DNA of 64,000 nt from Symsagittifera roscoffensis (GCF_963678635.1 NC_087063.1:23502701-23566700); one strand, 5' to 3'; counted from the stretch's first letter, positions 11,090 to 22,373 are shown. Numbers and translations are program-made. Notes: generated by a model not told the origin, from the sequence alone.

Positions 11090-12330
11090 AATAAGATCTA
11101 CATTCTTTGATTGTACTCTGACAGCGCCCAATTACAGGGTTCGTAATTACAAATTTGGCAAGTTTTGTATACAAATTTTGAAGAACCATAAAATTTTGCG
11201 AAGTTTTATATAAGTTCTTTAAAAAAATTTTTAAATAAATTGAGAAACGTCACATCATCTGACATCATCTAAACTAGAAGTAATTGAGCAGTCGCCTTTA
11301 GACGGAAGATTTGAAACTCTGATAGTACTCTTACATCATCACCCAACTAAAACGTTGGAAAATTCAAATTTTGAAAAACTTCAACCTTAAGTTTTCTTTA
11401 AAAAAAGGTATTTTTTGAAAACCACAAAAAATGTCACATCTCCAAAACTACCAAGATTTGAGCAGTCTTATTTGACGCCAATATTCGCAATCTTTGACAG
11501 TACTCTGACAGCACATAACAACAAGGTTGGGAATTTCACTTTTGTGGATTAATTTGTAACTTGAGTTTTCTGAAAACTTCCGAAAAAATCACAAAAATTG
11601 TCGTATCTCTTAAAATAAACAGATTTGGGCATTCTTAATTAGAGGCCGAATTCGCAACCCTTGAGATTACTATGACAGCCCCCAACTACAGGTTAAGAAT
11701 TTCGACTTTTGAAAAAAAAATCACACAAAACGTCACATCAGGAAAACTACAAGGTTTTGAGCAGTCATATTTGGAAGCAAAAACTGCAAATCCTGAGAGT
11801 ACACTGGCAGAGCCTCACTACAGAGATGGTAATTTCATATTTTGTTGAAATTTTTTTAATCTTATTTCTCAGAAAAATTTTGAGAAAATCCTAAATAATA
11901 CGTCACATCTCGAAAACTATAGGGATTTCAGCAGCCATATTCAAAGGCAAGATTCTCAATTCCTAAGAGTACCCTCACAATGACCAACCACAGGATTGAG
12001 ATCTTCGAAAAATTGGAATTTTTTTAAAGTCTTAGTTTTTTTGAAAAATCATTAAAAACGTCATATCTCGAAAACTACAAGGATTTGAGAAGTGAGATTT
12101 GGAGGCAAGACTCGCAACCCCTGAAAGTATACTCACAATATCCAACTACAGGGCGAGAGTTTGAAAAATTAGGATTTTTTTTAAATAAAACTTTCTATAA
12201 TTTTTTGAAAAATCTCGAAAACTGCGAAAAGGATTTGGTTATTCATATATGGAGGCCAGAATCGCCAAACCTGGGAAAACCCTGACAAAATCCCGCTATC
12301 GGGTTGCTTATTTCAAACTTGATGAAATAA
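11090..12330 (+). repeat. Diverged tandem satellite, monomer about 130-170 bp
   Basis: At least seven diverged monomers repeat the order: CGTCACATCTCGAAAAC, TACAAGGATTTGAGCAG, a TATTTGGAGGCAAGA block, CGCAACCCTGAGAGTACTC, TGACAG-CCAACTACAGGG, then an A/T-rich spacer. The GAGCAGTCATATTTGG-type block is centred near 11,461, 11,628, 11,758, 11,930, 12,088 and 12,239, giving periods of 130-172 bases. A single related monomer lies near 1,600, and the CGTCATATCTCGAAAC core recurs near 19,570 and 19,640. Confidence 0.75.
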
Positions 12331-12484
12331 ACACTGAATTTAAACCGGAAAAACGAAAAAAAAATCTTAACCATTGCAATATACGATATAGCTTAGACGT
12401 GCAAAAATTCTTTTGTTGAGCATGCAAAAATAATACGTTGAAAAAGTTTAAACATGGCGAGATACTGCAGCCCGCATTTAAATA

Positions 12485-12557
12485 TATAATAATAGATAGA
12501 TAGATAATAGATAACAGATAGATGAAAAAGCAGGTATACAGACAGACAGACAGACTT
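12485..12557 (+). repeat. Compound microsatellite (GATA)n then (CAGA)n
   Basis: A run of GATA units interrupted by AATA/ACA (about 12,491-12,524) is followed after about 15 bases by four CAGA units (about 12,540-12,556). Confidence 0.8.
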
Positions 12558-15500
12558 AATTTGACCTCAAAAAAATTGCTGAAAAATTAATGACCTAGCG
12601 GAAAGTTCATCGAAAAAAACTTTCATAAGCATTGCAATATATTATATAGCTCAAGCGTGAAAAAAATATTTCGTTTAAAATTATTAGGCTCAAACATGGG
12701 AGACAGCTGCCACACGCATTTAAATATAGTATAGATTAGTATGTGCAACTATGACAAAATTCGTCACTCAATTTTCGTTGAATCTGTAACTAGTTTTGTC
12801 ATAGGTGCACTTACTATTTTATTGAAAAATCATGAACATGTTTCAGTTCGCCGAAGAATTGATTGTTCGAACTTTCGAAATTTAACCATCAATAAATGCC
12901 AAAACCAGACACAATTGTTTTTACATTTTCGCAAAAAACCCGGATTCTTTTTCCATATTGCAAATAAATTGATATTTATTTGATTTACGATACGCAAAAA
13001 TAATCCAAGATAAAGGGATTCGTACAAGGACAAATCTACGCTTACGCTTCGCTTGTGGAATAAACATAGCCAACAGGCAGTTGAAAAAGAGTCGATGGAA
13101 GCAGTAAACAGACAAAAATACTGATTTGCTTTTTTTTTACACAGAGGCGAAGTGGAGCTTCGCATCACTTGCGATACAACACAAACATTGAAATAATAAA
13201 ATTACAAAATCGAAAAATTTTCGTATGTCTCGATAAAATTTCAATCTAGGCAAACATGCCAAGCAAAACATTTGAATTTTAAATTAGCAACGGAGCAAAA
13301 CTGACAAAGTGGATACAAAGCCGAAAATTTTTGAGCAGACACCAGTTGAGCCGAGATAAATGATTTGTAAAAAAAAGCTTCAAGTCACCTAAAAACACAA
13401 TGAACAACACTTGCAACTAAATGAACATAGCCAAGTGACAGTTGAACAAAAAAATGACTTTTTTTTGAAAAATAGATGGCCTTAAAACATTATGAATTTA
13501 TAGTACAATTTATAATTGACAATTTTTTCATGAACTTAACCTAATTTGAGAACACTGGATCAATAGGTAAAGATTATTGTTCGCTGAGAAATCTGATAAT
13601 TACATTCCACTTTCTAAACTCGCTGATCTTTACACTTTTGCTGTTCGATAGTGGAGTTTGCCTTCCTTTTAACAATGGAACTGCACTGAACAGAAAAAAA
13701 TCACAAGTCAGACCGCGAAAAATCAAAATTAAACTTGATCACTTTTTAAGACTTCCTAAAAAATCCACCGTTCTTTACTCTAAAAACTGCATGAAGCGCA
13801 AAAAAATCCGTGATTCGGCAACTAAGCCGACAAAACTTGAGCAACAAATGAAAGTCCGACAATTCAATTTTTACCAGAAAAAAATTTCAATTCCATACAT
13901 ACTGAAAGATTAAGCAAGTAGTTAAGATTCAAAAATAGAGCAAAAAAGAAAAGCAAGCAAGATTTGTAAGAAAAGTTGTTTTACGGGGAAAATAATTTAA
14001 AGCTAGTAATCAGTTTCTGTTAAAGACTAAACTGAATTTCACATGAAGCGCTCGTACTGGAGAAAGCCCTGAACATAGCTAACAGACAGTCGGAAAAAAG
14101 TCAATGAACGCAAGTAAACCGAAAAAAAACTGACTTTTTTGAAAAATCTTCATCTTTTGAATTTGTAAGTTAAAAAATACATCGCATCAACCCTCTTTGA
14201 ATTTCAAGACAAAATTTTTTTTGACACTTTTTTGATAACATTAACTTATTTTGAGAAACCTGGGTTGACATGTTAAAATTCCACTGAGAATCTGAAAATT
14301 AAATTCCGCTTTCGAAGCAAGAAGACGATTACGTTTTTCGTAACCTTTACACTTTCGTATTTGTAGAGTGCAATTTACCTCACTTTCAGCAGATCAATTT
14401 AAATTGAACTCAAAAAGTTCACATATACCTAAGGGCATTCATAAATGCGTTAATATGTATAAATGCACATCTGTATTTATTAGAGAACTCTAAGACTTTT
14501 TACTGAAAAAAAAACTAAAACAATCACCAAGACCTACATAAGAGTCTTAACTAAGTTCGTCGACTCTTAAAAATTCCGACTACACTTTAGGATAGTTTTT
14601 TTGATGGATTTTCAGAAAAAAAAAATTGAAAATCAGAAAATTTGTTTTCATTATGTTGACAAATCTTCACACTCACGCAATGTTTTTCTTTTTAAAACTC
14701 TTTGAAATTCAAAAACAAATTATGATTATTTATGAAAACTGGATAAAGTTTTTTTTCCGCAGGGAAATCTGATATTTAAATTCCATTTTAAAAATTAGAA
14801 GCCGATCACGTTTTTCGTAATTTTTAAATACGATAGTGGAGTTTGCCTTCTTTTTACTAAAGGAAATGAACTGAACTTCAAAAAAATCAAAAGTCTAACC
14901 GCGGAAAAGTAAATTTGAGCCTGAACAAATTCGAAGACGTTTTCCTGAAAAAAAAAACAACCAAAAAACAAATGATCGCGACTTTTATAAGAGTCTGAAC
15001 TACGTTTATCGGATTAGAAAAAACGGCGCGACATGGACCCGCTCCTTACCATAACAAAAAAAATGAACAAACCGATTGGTCAACATAACCAACTTGAAAA
15101 GAGTAGAGGAGAGTGTTAAAACTGTGTTTACCCTGAAAGGACACAAAATAAGGTCATCAAGCCGATAAAAAAAGGCGGAAAAAACTTGGGCCGAGGAATT
15201 TTTTTAGCGAAACAAAAAACAAAGAAGATAATTACGAAGCCAATGTAAGTAAGACAATAAAATGTAGGAGTAAACCAAACACTAAAAACAACATTACAGA
15301 AAAATGCGCACAGCAAAAGAAACAATTCTGAGATGTAACAACTAAGCCGACAATTGGCCGAAAAGATACAAATGATTCTGTTAAACTAGCTGTTAACTAA
15401 AAAAAAGTCTATAATCCAGCTTGATAACGCTTGCTTATCGCAATCATATAAAATTCCGAACTTCAAAGACAAAATAGATGGCCTAAGCTATCATAATTTG

Positions 15501-15972
15501 AGAAAACTGGATCAATATTTCACTGGAAAATCTGAAAATTAAATTCCACTATCGAAACTAGAAGTCGAACACGTTTTTTTGTGACTTTAACGCTTCATGT
15601 TCGATTGTGGAGTTTAACTTCTTTTAAACAAATGAAAAACTGAACTTAAAAATGAAGCAAGTCAAACCGCTAAAAAGTAAATTTGCGCCTAATCAAAAAG
15701 AAGACCCAAATGGAGAAGTCAGCCGCGGGAAGATACTTTCATCATTGAATATAATTGCCCTATCAACCTCGTGCGAAACTAGATCCGCATCTAGTAAATA
15801 TTATAAAATTTACTTCTTAACAACTGCCCTGAAACTCAATTCTTTCAAAAAGCGTTCAACCAACAGTTTAACAGATTCATTTTTCTGTTCCGATCGATCA
15901 AAATCGTTCGTGTATTTCCTATAAGCAGAAAAAGCAATGGCTACAAATATATTTTGAATTCTGATCAATAAA
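12558..15972. other. Gene-free DNA with clustered copies of dispersed repeats
   Basis: No gene is supported. Recurrent modules: GATAGTGGAGTTTGCCTT-type ends near 13,646, 14,831 and 15,601 (weaker near 14,365), each preceded by an AAATTCCACTTT-type block; the AGTCAAACCGC/AAAAATCAAA module near 13,700, 14,890 and 15,650; the GAGTCTGAACTACGTT block near 14,545 and 14,990; and 'caactaagccgacaa' near 13,820 and 15,342 (also 10,263). These look like nested or tandem fragments of one non-autonomous element family. Confidence 0.5.
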
Positions 15973-18783
15973 TTAGGAGGTAATTAAAGAATTATTTAAA
16001 GTGATTCCCTCTAATCCGGTCAAACTATTTATACAATCTTGATAAAAATTCATTTCTGAGAGCAGTAAAATCTGGTTCGGACTATCACTATTGTCGTCGT
16101 CTTTTAGATTAATTGTCCCATTTTCAATTAGTGTCGTTATTTTTGCCGATATGAATTCATTGCACTTTTGGAATAGTTTCAGACACATCTTTTCAGGTAG
16201 AATACCCCATACTGCCTGATGAAATTTTCCCATTAAGTTCGTGAGGTTCCGCATTGTAGCACTTGGAGCCGGTGGTTTCAGGTCCATCAAGCACTTAACC
16301 AAGTGCTTTTCAACCGTCTTCTCCAGTATACTGTACAACTGGGATATTAACTGATTGCAATGTTGGTCGTAGTCTTTTCCTACTACTTGCAATTCGTTTA
16401 AGTGACTGCTTTGTTGATTCGAGGCCAGGTGACGTTCAAAAAATGATTTCAAATCGGGCAAAAAAGCAGAGATGAACCTGAGAGACGAAAAGCAGAGCGC
16501 TAGGTTTTTGGAATTGATTGACTTCAGCTGCAGAATTTCAACTGCCTGTGCACCTAACACAAGTTGGTATGATTTATTGTTATATAATTTAATGAGTTCG
16601 ATCACCTTAGTCAGTATATCGCTAGCTAAACTGGGAACTTGTTCCACAAGTTGACAATAAGCCGAAATCATTTTGAGCAGAATCAAATTAGTTCCAACTA
16701 GTGTATAGTTTGTCCCTTTGAATGCTAAACGATCTAAGATTCTATCTGAAGATCGCGGTGCTTCTGCAAAAGATGTTTCAAAAAATCCGCTTTCTTCTAT
16801 ATCGGTTGCTAGATTTTGAAACTCGAGCGGTATTTCTGCTTGTACCCAGCGCTCACTTTCTAACAAGATAACCAATTTACTTTTTTGGTCGTCGTGAAAC
16901 TTCGATATAAACGAAACCGAACATGAGGCAAGAGTAAGTCTTATCACAGACGACCCTCTGCGGTCCATTAAAGCTTCGGTACTAGTTGCAAACTCTTCGC
17001 ACGTTCGTGTGAACCGCACAAACTCAGACATCGACAAACGTTCGAAGAATCCGTTTTTGCTTCTTGACAGTAGCAACGTTTTGCACTTTTCATGAATCTG
17101 GTCACACAAATTATTCAGCGTTTGCTTCACGTTTCTTTGTAGATCTTGGGAGTCTCCTAATAAAAGCTGGGGTTGTTCTGCTTCCAGGATTCGTTTTTTA
17201 TCCTCATCCAAAACAAGAGATAAAGTGGCATGAACTCGCTTCAGTAACAGCATCATTTTAGACAACACTTCTTTGTACAATCCAAGCCATTGGTTGAAGT
17301 CAAGTTTACGCATTTGAGCACAAAGTGATTCTCTAGTATCAATTTCAGACGCGTCACTCTGACTGAGAGTGTTTATCACTATGCTTTTGAACAAAGGTGC
17401 GACTGCAAGAATACACTCCTCTTTGTAGAGTTCTAGAAAACTATACTTCTTTAAATGAAGCAAAGCTTGTACTAGTTGCGAGAGCGTATGAGCATTGCTC
17501 ACGAAGTTCTCGCTGTCTATTAATGGTCTGGCAAGATCCTCGCTGAAGTATGTTCGGATTTCGTTTCCGACCATCGCGTCTATAACGTTTTTCAGCTCAT
17601 CCAGCTGAGGTTTCAAATGACGGAATGCTTTAATTCCAACTAAATCTTTGGCCAAAATGTCCTGAGTGAATTGTATTAACTCCAGAGCACCTGTGTAATC
17701 AGAATTTGCCAGCAATAACTGAATCGTCGGCTGGGTTTGCTGGACGGTTGCTATCATCCTTAGAATTGAGAAAATCTGATACTGCCGATGACGCTTTTGG
17801 ATCAAAGGAAGCAGCCTCAAGTTGTTTGTTATTGTGACCTCGTGAGTTCCTGAAAGCTTCTCTCTTGTGGCTTCTACCGCCAGTTGAGTCCTTTGAATGT
17901 CTTTCTGGATGTCGCCATGCGATGTCATTGCATTAAAAAACGTGGAGCTCTGTTTGGAAATATGCGAAGATATGTGCATCTCAATTACATCCAGGTAGTG
18001 GGCCAGCTTCTCATGGTGATTTCTCAACCCACTCATGAGGTTGTAGACTGAACTACCAGGTGACGAGCTGGATTCTTCGCTCGGTCCAAATTTCATCGGA
18101 ACTATGTCAGGTGGAAAAACTCGGAAGAATAAATCCCTGTCGCTCAGATCAAACGATGAGAGCGAGTAAAACTGAGGAATTGCTTTGAGCTCTTCGTTCA
18201 ACTGAAACTCCCTTTGGTGTTCAATCGAAGGAGCGGGAGGCGTCACAGGACAGTCATTTGCATCGTTGCAATGCGTCTTGAACCGCGATTGAGTCTTTTT
18301 TATATAACTACGAAAGACTTTGGAAGATATTTCAGGCAATCGTTTAGTCGGCGAAACATCAAATCGCTGGAATTCACTGCCCCACGTCTGTGTGAAAATG
18401 TCAGTCTGTTTTCCTTTCGCGGGATCATTCAAGAGTGCTGGCATGTTAACAGAGGCCTTGTAATAGGTCCACTTCTGTTGATCAGCGACCACTGAGGGCG
18501 GCGATGGCGTTTCGCTTGTTGGCAAAACTGGCGCTAAATCAAGTTCGGTCATTTCTGCTGGAATTTTTACATGTATTTTCAACACATGCTGCTCATAATC
18601 TCTATCTGACACACCCTCCAAAGGTAAATACTGACATAAATTATTTGTACCATAGTGGCACGTAAAAGATCCACCCTCCTTTTTGCAATGACTATCGCGT
18701 AAATGGAAAGTAAAGTCTTTTATTCCGTAGAACTTTTCATCGGGGCATAATCTACAAGTCTTCCAAGACGGATTTTGAAACAT
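15973..18783 (-). CDS. VPS54: VPS54, GARP tethering complex subunit (single exon)
   Basis: VPS54 is the subunit of the Golgi-associated retrograde protein (GARP) complex that, with VPS51/52/53, tethers endosome-derived vesicles at the trans-Golgi network. The frame is 936 codons, close to the usual 950-980, and has no introns. The ATG at 18,783-18,781 is chosen because an in-frame TAG lies five codons upstream. Residues 10-71 form two C2H2-type zinc fingers (C10, C13, H27, H32; C42, C50, H66, H71). Then follow the WTYYKASVN-type and TWGSEF motifs of the VPS54 N terminus, the long helical-rod region with HYLDVIE, FFNAMTSH and MATVQQTQPT-like blocks (about 260-400), and the VPS54 C-terminal domain with ERWVQAE and YQLVLGAQA (about 640-790). 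The frame is fully open and conserved motifs are intact, so it is likely functional. The zinc-finger head is absent from human VPS54 but I believe it is common in invertebrate orthologues. Confidence 0.93.
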   Translation of the reverse strand: MFQNPSWKTCRLCPDEKFYGIKDFTFHLRDSHCKKEGGSFTCHYGTNNLCQYLPLEGVSDRDYEQHVLKIHVKIPAEMTELDLAPVLPTSETPSPPSVVADQQKWTYYKASVNMPALLNDPAKGKQTDIFTQTWGSEFQRFDVSPTKRLPEISSKVFRSYIKKTQSRFKTHCNDANDCPVTPPAPSIEHQREFQLNEELKAIPQFYSLSSFDLSDRDLFFRVFPPDIVPMKFGPSEESSSSPGSSVYNLMSGLRNHHEKLAHYLDVIEMHISSHISKQSSTFFNAMTSHGDIQKDIQRTQLAVEATREKLSGTHEVTITNNLRLLPLIQKRHRQYQIFSILRMIATVQQTQPTIQLLLANSDYTGALELIQFTQDILAKDLVGIKAFRHLKPQLDELKNVIDAMVGNEIRTYFSEDLARPLIDSENFVSNAHTLSQLVQALLHLKKYSFLELYKEECILAVAPLFKSIVINTLSQSDASEIDTRESLCAQMRKLDFNQWLGLYKEVLSKMMLLLKRVHATLSLVLDEDKKRILEAEQPQLLLGDSQDLQRNVKQTLNNLCDQIHEKCKTLLLSRSKNGFFERLSMSEFVRFTRTCEEFATSTEALMDRRGSSVIRLTLASCSVSFISKFHDDQKSKLVILLESERWVQAEIPLEFQNLATDIEESGFFETSFAEAPRSSDRILDRLAFKGTNYTLVGTNLILLKMISAYCQLVEQVPSLASDILTKVIELIKLYNNKSYQLVLGAQAVEILQLKSINSKNLALCFSSLRFISAFLPDLKSFFERHLASNQQSSHLNELQVVGKDYDQHCNQLISQLYSILEKTVEKHLVKCLMDLKPPAPSATMRNLTNLMGKFHQAVWGILPEKMCLKLFQKCNEFISAKITTLIENGTINLKDDDNSDSPNQILLLSEMNFYQDCINSLTGLEGITLNNSLITS

Positions 18784-20489
18784 GATGATGAACAACTAGC
18801 CAGCATTAGCCCTAAAATACGTTCAATCGTAATTTAAATGAATCAAATGTACAACTCATCCTCAAAATCAGTCAGAGCTACTAACTATGTACCTTGCATT
18901 TACGGTGCTTCAAAAGATTGATGATTGTGATCATTGCTTGTATATTTAAAACATATAAAAAAACAACAAAAAATGCAAACGTAAAAATAGACGAGCATCT
19001 AACAACGCTTTCTATTATTGAAAAAAAACATCAACTTAAATTTAGTTTTCCAACGAAAATGGTCATATCGTCAAAACTAACAACAACAACAACATAAGAC
19101 TTCAATTGAGGAATAAATCAACAATGAATATAGTAATTTAGTTTAGGTATTCACTTGTTTTTGAGCCAAAACTACTGGGATTCAGATCTTATGGCTCTTT
19201 AAAATCAAAAAACCTAAAATGTCCTAAAGCATACAACTTAAGTTCCCAAAATTAAAATCTTAACATATAAATGAGATTCTTGTTTAACTTCTCAATATCC
19301 CGTTGAATTGCGGTCAAACAGTAGTTAGTCATAAAATATACAGTCGTGCGTGAGCCAATCAGAATCAAGAAAAAAATAATTTTTCGTTAGTTTGTTTCCT
19401 TATATCGATTCTGATGGGCTCATGGCTTTGTCTACTTCATGATCGCTTAATTTTTGCTACGTAACCCCCATTTCTATTAGCCAGTACGTATACAATTTGT
19501 TTCCATTAATTGTTTCAACCAGCGAATGATTCAAAAACATCTTGAAACATAATTTTGAAATATGAAAATGGCGTCATATCTCGAAACAAAAAAGGAAACT
19601 TAAAAAAGACACTTATTTAAGTTTTCTATTAGTTTTCGAGATATGACGCCAAATTTAAAATTTAGCCTTGGAAACATTTGAAAAACGCGTTAACTTAACA
19701 TAACTCGCCGTCAAACTTTGAGAGACATTTTTTAAAGTTAAAATTCTTGATTTTTAATTTTAACATATCATTGAAACGTCATATCTAGGAAATTAAAGCA
19801 ATCAAGCTACCCTACCCTACTTCAATGAAGACCAGAACTGCAACTGCTGGGGTTAGCCTGAAATCACCCCATCAAAAGTTGTACAACTTCAAAGGATTTT
19901 TTTCAAAATTAATGTTTTTTAAATCTCATTTTTTTATTACTATTTTTTTCTTCTGGGTAATCAGAAGGTCAAAAGTATCATAGTAACCGAGGTTACAGCC
20001 ACGTATCCCTGTCAAAATCATCACGAGGGAGTCCCTTCATCACGTATCTCTGTCAAAATCCATGAAACTTTCTAGATAAGGAAGTGATAATGATAAAAGA
20101 AGATGATAAGTGTTGATGTCCTTACAATTAAAAATCAAAACGGTTTACGTTTCTTCGATAAGAACACGCAACTCGACACAAGAAAAAATAATATATAAAG
20201 TTACAAATAAAAAATTTTGTCGAAGGTTTTTTGTCATTTATTGTTCCGAGTACGCCAGCGACGTTCGCAATCAGTATTGCCAGGGAGATTCTCTGTTTTA
20301 AAAAGATGCCTGCTCTGAGTTCCTCAGTGCATATGCTTAGATTCTGTAACATTCGCCCGAATACTACATAATGACGGAGCGTAGAAAAAGCACCTTGTAA
20401 CAGTCGCCTAATTAAGTCAAATATGAGGTTAAGAAAAATAGGCCCTATAACCATTGGCTTGAGAGTCAGGGACAATATCTCTTGAAAGA
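18784..20489. other. Non-coding DNA upstream of VPS54
   Basis: No gene is supported. The first few hundred bases probably include the VPS54 promoter, but no core element can be assigned. An imperfect inverted repeat lies at about 19,350-19,432 (GAGCCAATCAGAATC / GATTCTGATGGGCTC) and another at 19,569-19,651. A short ACGTATC(C/T)CTGTCAAAATC repeat occurs twice at 20,000-20,060. Confidence 0.45.
19569..19651. repeat. Inverted repeat built from the satellite core motif
   Basis: TGGCGTCATATCTCGAAAC at 19,569-19,587 is inverted at 19,632-19,651. The motif is the same CGTCATATCTCGAAAAC core found in each monomer of the 11.1-12.3 kb satellite, here as a head-to-head pair around a 44-base spacer. 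Confidence 0.6.
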
Positions 20490-20820
20490 AATTTAAAATG
20501 TTAATTCAAACGTTTTCGCAAATTTTGTGCATCATCAGGATTAAAATTTTTTACAATATTTACAAAATGATCACAGATCAGAAAAATGAGAAACATGTCT
20601 AGAAAGGCTCCAAAACTTTTTAACCAATCAAACTTAAACAACTGTAATTTCATAATATAATTACGTAATCATGAATAACATTTTCCTGTAAATTTCTGAG
20701 ATTTTTTAGTTTTTTGTTGATTCATGGTTATAAAATTTCAATTTGCGAAAATTTTTGATTCTGGCATGTCAGTTATTTTTTTAACTTTAGCCATGTTATA
20801 CATGGACTATAATTTTAGTG

Positions 20821-21460
20821 TTAATTCCCGGCTCCTGAATTCATCGCGTGTGTTGATTTTCTGATCTCCCTCAAAATATGCAAAGCCTCTTTTGTCAGTA
20901 GCTTATGAGTGTTGGCTGTTTGGTCTATATTCTCAGCTCAGCAGTACGACCTACCTCCTTATTACATTCTAACAAGTGTTGCCCTACTGGGGAGTTCCCT
21001 TTGCGGTGTTCATCGACCCTCGTGGCTAAATTTCGGACTGTCTGGCCGACATAGGTGGAGATACATCCACTACATGTTAGCTTGTACACCACTTTGGATC
21101 TCAGTTCACGAGCAAAGGAAGTTTCTCATTTCTCTTTTCAGATGCCTTCACCTCTAAATTTTTCCTTCCCTCAATGAGCTTGTTAAGAGTTTCAAACACT
21201 ACCCTGTCAGACCAATTTTTCGGATATTGATTTTCAAACCATTGCTTCCAATTTTTTTCCACTGACTGGTCAAAATCTTTGCATGTTGAGATACTTCTGA
21301 AAACCCTATGAACCGTCCCTTCAATAACGTTTCTTTTGTACTGCAAAGGTGCGCAGCCTCTGAAACTTAGAATGGTGCCGGTATCTGCGGGTTTTTGGTA
21401 CCAACCACATGTGAACTTTTTTCTTGAATCCACGTTGTTATTTAAGTCCAAATAGGCCAA
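20821..21460 (-). pseudogene. PLE C-terminal region: RT thumb and GIY-YIG endonuclease
   Basis: The upstream part (21,460-21,101) contains AYLDL, WYQKPADTG, CAPLQYKRNVI and GTVHRVF, typical of the RT-thumb/connector of Penelope-like elements. After a frameshift near 21,112 the frame continues with KVVYKLTCSGC...TYVGQTVRNL, the GIY-YIG motif pair (VYK and YVG) with a CxxC between them, then ATRVDEHRKG and QHLLEC. A further frameshift near 20,925 leads to the HKLLTKEALHI tail and a TAA at 20,821-20,823. The CxxC between the two motif halves matches the zinc-binding insert described for most PLE endonucleases. The catalytic tyrosines, Arg and downstream residues are recognisable, but the frame is broken. 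Confidence 0.75.
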
Positions 21461-21571
21461 TTAAGTTGAACTTAAATAAAAACGTGGATTCAAGAAAAAA
21501 GTTCCTATGTGGTTGGTACCAAAAACCCACAGATACCGGCACCATTCTAAGTTTCAGAGGCTGCGCACTAT
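21349..21571. repeat. Local inverted duplication (fold-back) inside the PLE
   Basis: About 104 bases at 21,349-21,452 (encoding the KKFTCGWYQKPADTG region on the minus strand) are repeated in inverted orientation at 21,466-21,571, separated by about 13 bases. The inverted arm lies exactly where the RT frame should continue into the thumb region and breaks the protein. The arms differ at only a few positions, so the event is fairly recent. Confidence 0.8.
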
Positions 21572-21575
21572 CAAG

Positions 21576-22292
21576 TTAATCTATGGATAACTGCAAGTTT
21601 GGATGCAACTTATTGGCAACCTCGAGAACTACCCAAGGATCGCCCTTGACCGTTCTAAATATGTCGTCCACATATCTGAGAAAAACTTTAACACCATTCA
21701 CAGATGATCTGCTACCTGTTGTGTTTTTGCAAGTCATGCAATACCATACAGTTTCAGCGATGTCTGCGTATTCGGATTCCGATATTTTACTACACCATAA
21801 GTGGTACCAATTCAAACAAGCTTCGCATTCTACGCCTTTTGTCCGATATGTCACCTTCTTCTGACATCTAGGGCACATTTCCTTGTTACCCTCATTTAGC
21901 ACAATCAATTTTGGTACATCTTTTTTTAATGCAGGTTCATATTCTTTGTGCCACAAATTGGCCAATATTACTGCAAGGGAGGCGCCCATTGCTAAAACGT
22001 GACTTTTTACATACCACAAACCATTGCATTTAAAGTGTACCTTACCCACTGCCAAATTCAGTAGTTTTTTCATAGTTTTGCGAGATGTTTCCGGAGGGTT
22101 GATTTGCTCATAAAATCTCCTCAGGGCTATTTCAACCGCTTCCTTGAGCGGGACATTAGTGTACAAATTCTTTACATTAAGGGAGATTATACTCCCGTCA
22201 GAGTTCAACTCATATTTCTCCAAGATCCCCCTGGCCATTTGAGTGTTCGTTTCTATGTTTGCCCCCTCAATTTCATCAAAGAACTTTGCCAA
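21576..22292 (-). pseudogene. PLE reverse transcriptase core with inserted PHD-like zinc finger
   Basis: The 238-codon segment shows RT motif A (SLNVKNLYTNVPL, with Asn where many PLEs have Asp), motif B (AMGASLAVILANLW) and the catalytic RYVDDIF box (motif C). Between B and C lies a Cys/His cluster, CPRCQKK...GVECEACLNWYHLWC...WYCMTC, with C4-H-C3 spacing like a PHD finger. The insertion is in frame with the RT on both sides. This segment itself is uninterrupted; the protein is broken upstream (near 22,300-22,370) and downstream (21,575). PHD fingers usually read histone H3 tails, which suggests chromatin targeting, but that is inference. Confidence 0.75.
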
Positions 22293-22373
22293 TATTTTAT
22301 TTAGGTTGTCATATGAGTTACCAGGTAAAGAAAGGATCGGACGAAGTGATATTCCTTGTTTGTGTACTTTTGC

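Noticed and set aside
12830-13168. 112-codon minus-strand frame with Cys/Phe-rich content
   Set aside because: AT-rich repeat DNA, with no conserved motif and overlapping frames of similar length in other phases.
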